Source of the DNA: Nemertoderma westbladi | Taxonomy: Eukaryota; Xenacoelomorpha; Nemertodermatida; Nemertodermatidae | DNA: 21,315 nucleotides | Assembly: GCA_032718475.1 (NCBI GenBank) | Contig: JAUCBJ010007189.1 | Coordinates: forward strand, 1 to 21,315 | Direction: 5' to 3' | Shown here: positions 9,125 through 18,970 of the stretch, one piece after another | How positions within the stretch are numbered: position 1 is the first letter of the stretch | How the letters are laid out: each line of letters opens with the position of its first letter | The notes under the pieces: generated by a model | What the model was told of the DNA's origin: nothing | Databases searched by the model: none | The model's input: the letters and a program-made list of their open reading frames with translations, nothing else | Program-made: the position numbers and the translations under genes

Positions 9125-10998
9125 CTAATCCCGGTCGTCGACTCCTTGGGCGGTGGGCGCTGGTGTTATGAGCTCCTGGTATCGCTTCGCGGGTGGCCCC
9201 TCCGAGTGGCCCTGCTGTCTCTCCCTAGTGGCGTCCCATAGGATTACTTTCATCGCCCACGGCACGTGCTCCACCAAGAAATCTCTGAACTCCCCTCGGT
9301 TCTGTGGCATCCACCTGTCCAAATACCTTTGCGTATTTATCACCCCGGCATACGACGCGTAGGCATACCTCCTGGTAGGTAAATGGAAGTCTTCGCTTGA
9401 TAATCTCCAGGTGGGCCTCCTGATTAATATTGAAGAAACCCTACTGGAACTCCTGGGCCTTCATACGTTGCCGTGTCATGGCACCGACGTCGGCCCACTC
9501 CTCGAAGATTTTAAACTTCTCTTCGTCTTCCATCCAGTCGCACTGGCGTCCGTAGTGCCCCCGAAAGTTGCACTTCGAACATCGGTTGTGCAATTGTGGA
9601 CACGCCCCCATCCTGTGGCTCGACTCGCGGCAGTAGAGATAACTAGTCCCTTTCTGGAACCGGTACAGAGAGCTCCTTTCCTGGTGTGTTTGCCTCCCAC
9701 AGTAATCACAGCCGAGCACCAATGTCTCCCGCCCCACGCCGTCTTTCGTCCCAAGCGATCTCCGCAGTCTGTGGAGTTGCTGGTAAGCGAAATTTTGGAT
9801 GTTAGCATCCCTGTCCACGTCTATTTCCTCGCCCCTCCCGGGCATCGTCTCCCCGAATACTACCCGTGGTGCCGTCCCCGGTTGCTCGCCCAACCTGATG
9901 GTGCTCCCCGCGAAATCCATCGCCGGTTCCTCATGCACCCAGGCCCGCTTGCCAGGTCTATCCCAGAAGGCTCTCGCTCCACTGGCCGTCACCACCCTCC
10001 CGCCAACCCAGTCCGTGTCCAAGTGGCCTATCCTCCCGATGGGTGGCATCTCTCCGAACTCGTCGTCATCCTCGTCCTCTTCTGGGAGTGGCTCCAACCC
10101 CGGTGTCCCGGTGGATCAACTGTGTCCCTTCCCACCTTGGCTCTCGCCCGTGGCTCTCCATCCTTCTAGCTCTCCTAGCCTCCTTAGCGGGAGATCGCCC
10201 TCGGCGCCCGCTGGTTTGGGCATCGCCCGCGATCCTGATGTCGACTGTTTCGGCGATCCCACCATTCATCCTAATTCTCGCCCTAGAGACTCCCCCGAAC
10301 TCCCTGACGAAGTCCAACGAAGTTCGTCTAAGGCCGCCTGTTCCTCGAAGCCGTAGCTCTGCGCCCTGGCTTCCTCCTCCCTTTCTTCTGCCTCTCTCCT
10401 CTCCTGTCTAGCGATTTCTTCCAATCGCTTCGCTTCTCGTCTATCCGCCTCTAGCTGCTCCCATCTCTGATATGGCGTATCTACATCCCTGTCTACCAGA
10501 TTTCGGCAGTTATAGTACACTGACTCGCCTTTCAGCCCCGGGTGGTCTACCAGACCCTCGAAAGCCGTTTTGAAGGCTTTTCTGTAGCTCAGGGGTGACC
10601 CTGATAGCAGGAATGCCGTTGGTTCCTTCCCAATGACGACGGTCATGAATAGTTTTAGCAAACCTATCATTATCCTCGTCGCCGACGTTTCCTCTATCCC
10701 TCCGGGTCCAGCGTCGTACTGGTGGCCCCACCGTCGCCGTTCTGGTGGGCCGTCCGTCGCCCTCGGCCTGTGGCTGGCCAGCGATATCGGCACGTCGACC
10801 GCCGTCGTGTGTCGACTCATCCCTCTCTTCTCCCGACTCGTCCTCTCGTCGCAGATGGCCCCCTCTCGTTTGGACTACCGGGTCGTCCCTGGTCGACGGG
10901 TCCGGTGTCATAGGTCGGTACCGTCGCGTCGCGGCCTCGCGGATCGTTAGGTCGCCGTCCGGGGTCCGCGGCGGTGTTGTTTCTCCTTCTCGACTCAT
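9125..10998 (-). pseudogene. Gag-like gene of element B, zinc-knuckle protein, frameshifted
   Basis: The start ATG ends at 10998, 66 bases after the 5' LTR. Residues 1-30 match element D (TPDGDLTIREAATRR). The frame shifts near 10830 into GPPERRRWGHQY and a helical region (KLFMTVVIGKEPTAF, YRKAFKTAFEGL), followed by a charged coiled coil (RREAKRLEEIARQERREAE). Further shifts near 10317 and 10090 lead to an acidic stretch and then the zinc region in frame 10097-9441: Cys130-Cys133-His138, Cys156-His161-Cys166 and the canonical knuckle CSKCNFRGHYGRQC (residues 173-186). A Trp-containing tail follows, then a shift near 9441 into a last piece (RYLDRWMPQNRGEFRDFL) ending at 9125. It is presumably an RNA-binding particle protein. 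In the middle cluster the first Cys expected from element C is Tyr. The long plus-strand frames over this region are antisense shadows. Confidence 0.82.
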
Positions 10999-11064
10999 CT
11001 TATCTTTATTTCTGGTGGCTGGCAGTCACAGTTTCGGGTTTCAGAGTTCTATGGTTTCTATTAC

Positions 11065-11642
11065 TGTAACGGGATCAATGGACCCCGATTCATCCGTTGG
11101 TTATTCTATTTACGCATCCCCGCCGTGTGTGTGTAAAAGGGTTCGTTGGATTAAGAGTTCTTGATTCGCGTATGTATAATATATAACAAGCACAGTCAAT
11201 AGGATCAAGTATATGATTGAATGATGTACCGGTAAATGAGTAAAGATATGGTGGCGGTAGCGGACGGTAATAGAAGTTGCCGTTCCGCCCTAACTGAACT
11301 GACTAACTAAGTAAAATGAAATGGCACAACAATTGGTAATATACTATACTGCCCTAGGTTGGCCATATTACTCAGCGGATGCCTGCCCCCCATTGGCTAA
11401 TAACTCACTTCTCACCCTCCCATCTCTCTGGGAGTGTTTCCCCTTGTTGCTATTACTCTCTCCCTCCCGGAGGTGTAACCTCTGACCCCCGCTGTGTGTG
11501 TGTGTCCCTTTGGGGTTCGTCGCCCCGTTTATTGGGGTGATACGAGGTTGATTGGCAATCAACCTCATACTCTCAATATTGCTTAAAGGCCCTGCTTGGC
11601 CAACTTTGTGTGGGATAGTTAGCGGAATTGAATATGCTAACA
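11065..11642 (-). repeat. 5' LTR of element B (578 bp)
   Basis: Starts TGTAACGGG and ends GCTAACA on the plus strand; matches 7719-8295. In the sense direction it ends ...GTTACA and is followed by GTAATAGAAACCATAG (11064 down to 11049), with no TGG tRNA-type site. Confidence 0.95.
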
Positions 11643-12560
11643 CCCGCAGCCTCGCGGGCCAACGTACCACCACGCAACCGCCCATCAGGAAACCGACGCA
11701 ACCGGAACCCCACATCGGCTTCGCGTTGCACCAACTGTTGCTACCCACCCCACGGACCCAGTGAATCCTGCCCCGGCACCAACGCCCGCTGCCGCCACTG
11801 CAACAAATTGGGCCATTACAACAGGATGTGCCCTCGCCAACGCGAGCCCGAGTTCCACGCTGCAGACGTACCACCCTCCCACCATCACACAGAGGAGGAC
11901 GCGGCCTATTCTGGCACTGCCGAGGTGTGCACGATCCTTTCAGGCACTGAACTGGTGAGCGCCCCCATCATTTCTGCCTTAGAGCAACTGGAGGCTCTTG
12001 AAACGGTGACCGTGGGCCTCCAAGTCACCAGGAACCCAAAGTTTGGTTTCAAGGAGCTCCAGTTCCTCCCGGACTCCGCCGCCAACATAACTGCCATCCC
12101 TTTCCAGATCTTCTTGGCGTTTGGTGGGACCACCGCTAACCTCCGCCTAACCAACTCGGCGATCCAACCACCCCAATTAGCCAATGGCAGTCGTTCAGGG
12201 TGGTTATTCAAAGGAGTATTCCAGGCGACCATCCAGTGCCACTCGCTGCATACAGCTTGCACCACGGAAGTCTGGGTCCTGGACAGCCTACACCAGCCAC
12301 TGCTATCCCGCAGAACTTGTTTCCTTTTAGGCATCCTCTATAGCCTGATTCTCTGTGGCGGCCAGCCACCCACTCGCAGCGCAGCCCTGCCACAATACGC
12401 ACCAACCACCAGCCACACCCTGCAGGCACAGCAGCCACCTCCAACTCCCACCACCCAGTCACGACCTCCCGTTACTGGGCCGCCACCGGCGCTGTGGGAG
12501 TCCCTCGTTGCCAGGTTTCCCCGCCCTCTTTCAGGGGTTTGCAGGGTGATGCGGGGTGGC
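11643..12560 (+). pseudogene. gag 3' part and protease region of element A
   Basis: This resumes gag after element B in matching phase (PAASRANVPP). Two zinc knuckles lie at 11727-11831: an atypical CTNCCYPPHGPSESC and the canonical CRHCNKLGHYNRMC (C-x2-C-x4-H-x4-C), which bind the RNA genome. After an acidic linker, FLPDSAANITAIP (Asp at 12072-12074) corresponds to the retropepsin D-S/T-G-A loop; here the Gly is Ala, as in some gypsy subgroups or through decay. The protease would cut Gag-Pol. A Pro/Thr/Gln-rich linker leads to reverse transcriptase. The frame is open from the left into about 12555, where it shifts by one. Confidence 0.8.
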
Positions 12561-13687
12561 GACATAACAATTAAATGGTGCCTGGGGAGAAACCCTTCTT
12601 CCGCTACACGAACCGTGTTATCCTCGCCAACCTCAAGACTGCCTTTGAAAAGGAGCTGGACGAGCAGGTCGCCATGGGAATCCTGGAGCCGGCAGACGTT
12701 GAGAACGACCCGAGTGAGTGGCTCAGCCCCATGGTAGTAACCCGGAAAAAGGACGGAACCTCGGTCCGGATTACAGTCGACCTCCGGGAGCTGAACCGCC
12801 ACACCGTCCGGCCCGCCTACATCGCGCCGTCCCCCTTCCAGGTTGTATCCCGCATCCCCACAACGCGCGCTGCTTCACGATCCTTGATGGACTTAAGGGG
12901 TTCCACCAGCTCGGCCTCGACATAGCCAGCCGGAAGCTGACAACCTTCGCAACCCCACATGGTCGCTACCGATACCGCCGATGGGGTGGCATGGCAGTTT
13001 GGATATGTTCAACGCCCGAATGGCCAAGGCACTCCACGGCATCCCCAACATCGACCGAATAGTTGAGGACATCCTCATCTATACGGACTCCTTAGAAGAA
13101 CATGCGGAGGCCGTTGCCCGGGTCCTCGCTGCTGCGATGCCGCCGACATTTCTATCAACCCCAGGAAAGTGCAATTCAGCCTTCCTGAAGTGAAGTTTGG
13201 CGGCTACATCATCTCACACGGCAGGTACAGGATAGACCCGGAACTTACGGATGACCTTCGCCACTTCCCGACTCCCACGTGCCGGAAGGAACTCCGCTCA
13301 TTCCTCGGCCTCGCCCAACAGCTGGGTAACTCCACAGCCGAGATCACCCAGCTGGTGGAGCCACTACAAGGCCTCAACTCCAGCCACTCAGCATGGCTGT
13401 GGCTACCTCAACACCAGAAGGCGTTTGAGTCGACCCGGGCAGCCCTGTCCAGCCCCCACTTCCTCTCTGGATTCCACCCTGACCGCCGGACAGAACTCCT
13501 CACGGACGCATCCCGCATTAACGGCCTCGGGTTCCTTCTCTGCCAGTGTGACTCAAGTGCAAACCGCTGGCTCACGGTCCAGCGTGGCTCCCGGACCCTC
13601 GCCAAACACGAGGCCAACTGGTCTGGGATGGCCGAATTGGAGGCCCTCGGTGCGGCCTGGGGGGCCCACAAGTGTCGTTACTTTCTC
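12561..13687 (+). pseudogene. Reverse transcriptase and partial RNase H of element A
   Basis: Four frame segments together show Ty3/gypsy RT. 12575-12855: PGEKPFFRY, ELDEQVAMGILEPAD, LSPMVVTRKKDG and VRITVDLRELNRHT. About 12855-12985: FTILDGLKGFHQLGLD (catalytic Asp 12886-12888) and LTTFATPHGRYRY. About 12981-13130: FNARMAKALHGIP and RIVEDILIYTDSLEEH (13056 onward), the active-site loop. About 13133-13687: INPRKVQFSLPEVKFGGYIIS, LRSFLGLAQQLG, then RNase H with LLTDASRINGLGFLL (first catalytic Asp) and MAELEALGAAWGAHKCRYFL (catalytic Glu). Element C follows immediately, so the last RNase H Asp and all of integrase are missing. The loop usually reads YVDD; here it is IVED. Breaks are shifts rather than stops. 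Confidence 0.88.
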
Positions 13688-14860
13688 TGTAAAAGCTTTT
13701 GCGGACATAACAAGCCATTTTTCTCCGCAATATACCGTGTAGGTATTTTAGTGGACATAACAAGCGATTTTTACCCGCTATGTCTGCATGTGTGCTTTAG
13801 CGGACATAAAAAGCCATTTTTGCCGCAATGCGCATAATACTCTAAGGACTGGAGCTCAGATGACGACATCTATCAGCTGATTTACTGTCGACATGTAGCT
13901 TTTGGTTCTTTGTTCGGCTCAGCCAGTTCGGCCAATCAGAGCGATTTTCATTTTATGTGTGCTTTAGCCTTATGATGACCGTGCTAGGCATGTCAGTGTC
14001 AGTGTTGTATTTTTCTAAGCCCAGAACACCGGCTTAGGATTCTTCTGTGCTTCTGTAGAAGTTTCAGACTTTGGCCAGAACATTAGATGGCTTTGATTAT
14101 CGAAACGTAAAACTATTACCTGACCAACTACTGAATCAATGCAACGCAACATATCAACACTGCAACACTGCACTGCTGCATTCACCGCATTATTTTACTT
14201 CTGTTATTAATTACTGTTAATTGGTGTATATTGTTGTTATATTTGGAGAACACCGATAAAGAATCATAAAACCCCCAATCTTCTTGATTACTGAAGGTGA
14301 GAGGACAGGTTACCGGTAGCAATTGCGACTTACATTATAGTGGTTTTGTGTGTATCAAATGCTATTTCATAATCCCTACATGTGTCAGTTGCTATCCTCC
14401 TTATATATGATCAAATTCAGTGACGGTCGGCAGATCAGTGTGAAGTAGTGTGAAGTCGTGTGAGGTAGTGTGACTGGTAATAAAGCATCTCCTAAAGAAT
14501 GCGCCTTTTACGAAACTCCGTAGCCATCTAGTTGTGATTAGTATAAGTCATAACTCTGTTTTATATATTTAAAGCGCCATGTCCTAAAGGAACTGTTGAT
14601 ATTTCCCCGAAAGTGAATAATATTGTCAGAGATTATATAGTAACGATCAATCGAATAATACAGTAGGTCTGCACCGCAATAAGATCAAAGCATCCGAATC
14701 CAGTCTCCCTTAACAGTGGGTGAATGATCGCGCATAGACTGGTTTCGGCTAATGTTACTTTATGTGTACTAAATATTTGTTATAGGCCAAGGTCGATTTG
14801 TAAACAAGAGGCCACCTAAAATTGGCAGGTTAAACTGCTAAAGGTCTGAAAGCACGAACA
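13688..14860 (+). repeat. 5' LTR of element C (1173 bp), with subrepeats
   Basis: Three degenerate direct repeats of about 50 bp begin GCGGACATAA at 13701, GTGGACATAA at 13751 and GCGGACATAA at 13800; the other LTR has one. It has a 328-bp block (13948-14275) that is only 38 bp and unrelated in the other LTR (18368-18405). The distal 585 bp align well with 18406-18970. The LTR reads through in frame from A's RNase H, but that extension is not real coding. Confidence 0.88.
14400..14484 (+). promoter_or_regulatory. Core promoter and poly(A) signal in the C 5' LTR
   Basis: A TATATA box (about 14402-14409) lies about 30 bases before ATCAGTGTG (14434 onward), a good initiator of the TCAGT type. 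AATAAA follows at 14479-14484. The same trio recurs in the second LTR (TATATA near 18536, AATAAA 18592-18597). This places the RNA start near 14436 and the R region just after it. Confidence 0.65.
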
Positions 14861-16625
14861 GTAATAGTTTTGTTAGTTTCTTTATTGCACTGTAGGCAAT
14901 AAAGTCGAGGTACCGGTCAAACGGTAAGCTGTAGGCCTAACTGCCCAACTGCCCGAACCGGTACTTAAAAGGTACAACAGTATTATTCGATTTTTGATAT
15001 TTATATACCGGTAGGTCTTGATATTTAATCAGGGACGGCCGCCCTGGTTTTTTATTGGGATTTTACTTATTTCTGTCAGTCTTATTTATCTGTAAGTATA
15101 ATATTGAGCAGAGGGCGTGTAAGCCTGCTCAGATTGTATAGATAATTTGTAGGCTGGATTGTTGTCTAGCTGTTGTTAAGTTTGAAGGGATTGCAGTGTG
15201 TGTAGAGTGTATGTCCGATAAAGTACTAGTTAGGAAAGTAGGGGCATCTTGAGTTGTAAGGTAAATCCCCCCCGAAAGAATAAGTCGTACTACTCGGTTA
15301 GAACGCATACTAACTAACCATTTCGGAGTCTGCATATACTGTAGTTTATTTAGGCTTGACAGTAGTCTGCCAGCATTTGGTCTGTATTTTGTTTGTATAG
15401 TCTGCACGGGTAGCGTAATATTTATTATTCAGAGTTTATGCAAGTATTCGCAACCTTCAAACTCCCCCAGTTTATTCCTACAGTAATTGTGCTTGTTATA
15501 CATACCGTTATAGTTAAATTAACCCCGGTACTACATCAGGGCTGCTTGGCGTAGGTAAAGACTGGTGATTTTATGCTCTAGTCACTCCAGCAGATACCGT
15601 AGTTCTTTAGCTGTTCAAGTATATTTAACTGCTGGTTATTTGTTATATAAGTACTTGTACCTAATCTAATATTTTCCGAAGGTAATTTAGTTTGTAGGCA
15701 GTATATTTGTGTTGTAAAGTGGTTAATAGGCACGTTAGCTCTGGTTGGCTGCGGTAATTAACTTCTAGGTAAGGACACTCCGGGTACATAACGTAGTACT
15801 TATAGTGCTGTAGAGCAAAAAGACTATAAGTCGTCAGACGGTGGTAATTTCTTATCTGGACAACACAGTGTATTTACTACTGCTTAATTATTTTCAAATA
15901 CCGTAGTATCCTGTCAGTTTGTAATAACCAGAAATTCTAACTCCTTGTTAGACTGGTTTGTAGATTCCCTGTAAAACTACCCTAAAATATGTACGTGTAA
16001 TTTGTCATTGTTTATTTAGAGATTGTAATCTCACCCCATAATTGTAAGTAATTAGTAGTGATAAGTAACTTAGTAAAGTAGAATTATTTGTTTTAGTGTC
16101 CAACAGGTAGCACTCCACTGAGAGCGTTTAGCTTCTGTGTAGTGACCCCCTTAACCAGAAATAATAACATTTATTTCAAATATTGGCAAAACCCTTGTAC
16201 GGGTACAAATATATTATAAATCAATTCAAACCGATTTATAAAATAGTAGGCCTGTTATACATTAATTAGTTCTTAATATCAGTTGGGCTACTGCTTAATA
16301 ACAGTAATAAAGTAAAGGAAAGTAACCTTTAAATTCAGAAATTCAGTTATTATAAAATAATTAACATTACCGGTATTTAAGGTAGGCTTATTATATATAT
16401 TTATAAATCTAGGCTGAAATTATATACCGGTATTCTGTAACTAAACCTAGTTTGTAACAATACTTATATATACTATAAGTGTATACCGGTATTCTAATAT
16501 AATATATATCGCGTTACATTGAGTAATGGTATCGGTAATTGATCATTAGGCTTACAGTGATACTGAATTACTAGACTTGCTTTAACTGTCGTTATAATAG
16601 TAGGCATTCAACTGTATAATCAAGC
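14861..16625 (+). other. Leader of element C, no gene
   Basis: A 1765-bp AT-rich stretch between LTR and Gag start with many stops in all frames. It begins GTAATAGTTTTG directly after the LTR; no TGG tRNA-type primer site is seen. ACCGGTA words occur near 14957, 15006, 16369, 16426 and 16485. The leader is unusually long; it could hold packaging signals or be a remnant of lost sequence. Confidence 0.55.
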
Positions 16626-18103
16626 ATGGCTGACAAAAGGCAAACTCTGTCAGATAGTCTCCTAGAAACAACTGTCTGCGACTCCGACAGGAGTATTGAA
16701 CGTTTGACACCGAAGTTCAAGTCCCCTCCTACTGTAAGAAAGGTCATCCCTCCAGTAGTAGTATCAGATCCTAGACTAGTAAAGCACCGTAGGTCTATCA
16801 TAGGCACTCGGGCTCAAGTCAAGCAAGAACAAGAGGCAGCTGTTAAACAGCAGCAACATCCGAACCAAGAACTTATTTCTCAGCGGACCGATAGCTCCAG
16901 TAGTTCAGATACTGTGGAGTTGACGCCCGAGATCGGAGCAGAGATAGCAGAGGCGGTTTATTCGGATCCCCTTCTCATTCTTCCTGAAGCTGTATTCACT
17001 AGGGTATTGATTGCGGTGGAGGAACATCAAATCGATTGGGCGAGAAGTAAGCGATCAACTAAGGACAGTTATGCGGGATACACGAAGGAGGAACTGAAGT
17101 CGATTGTCAAGACGCAATGGAACTTCCCCGGACCCGGACTCCCGTTTAACTTATCGGAAGCTGCCTGTAGCCGCCTCCCGTTTAACTTATCGGAAGCTGC
17201 CTGTAGCAGCCTGCCTGTAGCTGCCTGCCGGTGCCTGAGGATGGGAGTGGTAAATTGGAGATCTATTGTGCGTATTGTAGACTCAATAACTTACACATCT
17301 TCGCAGTCTGCCCTCAATTTATGACTCAATGCCATCATTGCCAGTTTAAAGGACACACAAGTTTCGATTGCCCTTTCAACCGAGATCTAGAAAGTGTAGA
17401 CGAAATGGTTGCCCTTCACTATATTCTTGCCTGGGAAGCTAACGCAGATCTCCATTGCGAATCACGTCATCGGTACTACCCTGGACGTGCCTATGAAGGA
17501 GTCTATGCGTTTCACCCATATCTCTTTGCTTCGGTTGAGCAAAAATCTCGCACACCTAGTTACGAGTTAATGAAGCGTGTTGGCGAGAATATTTCGACCA
17601 AATTTGTTCGCAAGTACCTTAGGAATATTAATCCTAACGACCTTAATTCCTATAACTTGATCAACTTCATCCGTCAAGATCCTGAATATGGTGACTTGTG
17701 CATCAACTCGCATCCAGAACTACAAGAAGTTCATAGACGACCCTATGAATATAGAGCCCGAGAACGCGAGTTGGAAAGAACCATCAAACCGAGGAAATTT
17801 CTCACTACTCATGGTCCGCCTACCGCTCTCGTGCAAATGACCCGTCAGGGACCAGTAAGAGCTGCTGTCCTGAAACGCGCTCTAAAGGTTGTTCGACCTC
17901 ATTCCACTGAGGTTGATATCGATCAACCGGGTACCTCAACCGGCGGATACACCGACCGTAACCCTAAACCTTCCGATGCAATTGTATTGCACCCCTCACC
18001 CAGGAGTTATAGCCCTCCTAGTAAAGTGGCTCGCCCCAAAGAGAAAAGGACTCTTACTAGCCTCAAAAAACTTCGTAAACGCCGTTCACATAAGAAGGAC
18101 TAA
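16626..18103 (+). pseudogene. Gag-like gene of element C, double zinc knuckle, one frameshift
   Basis: The start ATG at 16626 (MADKRQTLSDSL) opens a Ser/Gln-rich, probably disordered N-terminus. A helical segment near residues 100-160 (TPEIGAEIAEAVYSDPLLI) follows. At 17147-17218 a 36-bp direct duplication encoding PFNLSEAACSRL sits where the frame must change; the second part is open from about 17222 to the TAA at 18101-18103. It carries CAYCRLNNLHIFAVC and the canonical knuckle CHHCQFKGHTSFDC (17267-17371), then a Trp-containing tail, a helical region (LMKRVGENISTKFVRKYL) and a basic C-terminus (KKLRKRRSHKKD), fit for RNA binding. The spacing between the two clusters, including C-P-Q, matches element B. 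It is presumably a particle-forming RNA-binding protein. The in-frame stop at 17204 blocks use of the downstream frame upstream of the duplication, so shifting or assembly error is needed for one product. Confidence 0.8.
17147..17218 (+). repeat. 36-bp tandem duplication within C's Gag-like gene
   Basis: CCCGTTTAACTTATCGGAAG and the following 16 bases occur twice in a row, followed by further degenerate CTGCCTGTAG words. The frame change of the gene falls in or just after this block. Confidence 0.9.
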
Positions 18104-18166
18104 TAGTTTAGAGTATTTTTGTATTTTAGAAACTGTGATTTTTATATTTTATAAACTTAAATCCCA

Positions 18167-18180
18167 TTTTCGGGGAGTGG
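18167..18180 (+). promoter_or_regulatory. Polypurine tract of element C
   Basis: TTTTCGGGGAGTGG precedes the LTR start TATAAAAGC at 18181. It is purine-rich with interruptions, so weaker than those of A and B. Confidence 0.55.
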
Positions 18181-18970
18181 TATAAAAGCTTTTGCGGACA
18201 TAACAAGTCATTTTTCTGCAATGCGCAGAATACTCTAAAATAGCCCTGAATTTGTCCAACTACGCGACGGGAAGGAATTGGAGCTGGTGTGACGACATCT
18301 ATCAGCTGATTCTCTGTGGACGTGGAACTTTTCTTTGTTCTGCCTATTCAGCCAATCAGAGCGATTTCCCCCCTTATATCTGACAGAGGCCTATGGAAAC
18401 TCGCGCAATCTTCTTGATTACTGAAGGTAAGAGGAACAGGTTTACCGGTAGCAATTGCAACTGACATTATAGTGGTTTTTGTGTGAATTAAATGCTATTT
18501 CATAATCCCTACATGTGACAGTTGCGATCTTCCTTATATATGATCAAATTTAGTGACGGTCGGCAGATCAGTGTGAAGTAGTGTGAAAGATAATAAAGCA
18601 TCTCCTAAAGAATGCGCTATTTATGAAACTCAGTGGCCATCTAGTTGTGATTAGTATAAGTCATAACTCTGTTTTTATACTTAAAGCGCCACATCCTAAA
18701 GGAACTGTTAATATTTCCCCGAAAGTAAATATATTGTCAGAGATTATATAGTAACGATCGATTGAATAATACAGTAGGTCTACACCACAATCACTATCAA
18801 GGAATCCGAATCCAGTCTCCCAAAACCGTGGGTGAAAGGTTGCGCACAGACTGGCTTCGGCTGATTAACTCCAGTACACTAAGTAATTGATATAGGCTAA
18901 AGTCGATTTATAAACAAAAGGACAACTAAAATTGGCAGGTTAAATTGCTAAAGGTCTAAAAGCGCGAACA
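18181..18970 (+). repeat. 3' LTR of element C (790 bp)
   Basis: Aligns with 13688-14860 outside two length differences (one versus three 50-bp subrepeats; 38 versus 328 bp in the middle). It ends GCGCGAACA, directly followed by Pol-tail sequence of element A. Confidence 0.88.

Larger units (their letters stand above)
7719..11642 (-). mobile_element. Element B: Gag-only LTR retrotransposon inserted in A's gag
   Basis: It has long direct repeats at both ends (7719-8295 and 11065-11642), each TG...CA in form, flanked by the 5-bp duplication CCCGC (7714-7718 and 11643-11647). Coding and the polypurine tract show that transcription runs on the minus strand. The internal 2.8 kb encodes only a Gag-like protein with zinc knuckles; I find no protease, reverse transcriptase, RNase H or integrase motif in any frame. 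It must therefore be mobilised by another element's enzymes. The layout matches what plant literature calls TR-GAG or LARD-type non-autonomous elements. Confidence 0.93.
13688..18970 (+). mobile_element. Element C: Gag-only LTR retrotransposon, possibly recombinant
   Basis: Homologous long terminal blocks lie at 13688-14860 and 18181-18970; both begin T[G/A]TAAAAGC and end CGAACA. Between them are a 1.8-kb leader and one Gag-like gene on the plus strand, with no enzyme domains. The LTRs differ greatly in length, no flanking duplication is seen (TTCTC before, GAGGT after), and the host element's integrase is missing across the insertion. Two C-type elements that recombined through their LTRs or interiors would explain this. 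Confidence 0.82.

Noticed and set aside
9411-10169. Long plus-strand open frame (252 codons), Pro/Leu-rich
   Set aside because: It is antisense to B's zinc-knuckle gene, has no domain, and its composition is the complement of the Glu/Arg-rich coding strand.
13688-13837. Extension of A's RNase H frame
   Set aside because: Homology stops exactly at the LTR of element C; the rest is LTR read-through.
14109-14119. Firm claim of Tf1-type self-priming for element C
   Set aside because: The complementary word lies upstream of the predicted transcription start and is absent from the second LTR, so only the complementarity is reported.
15129-15407. Minus-strand 92-codon frame in C's leader
   Set aside because: No domain, antisense to the element, and of a length expected by chance.
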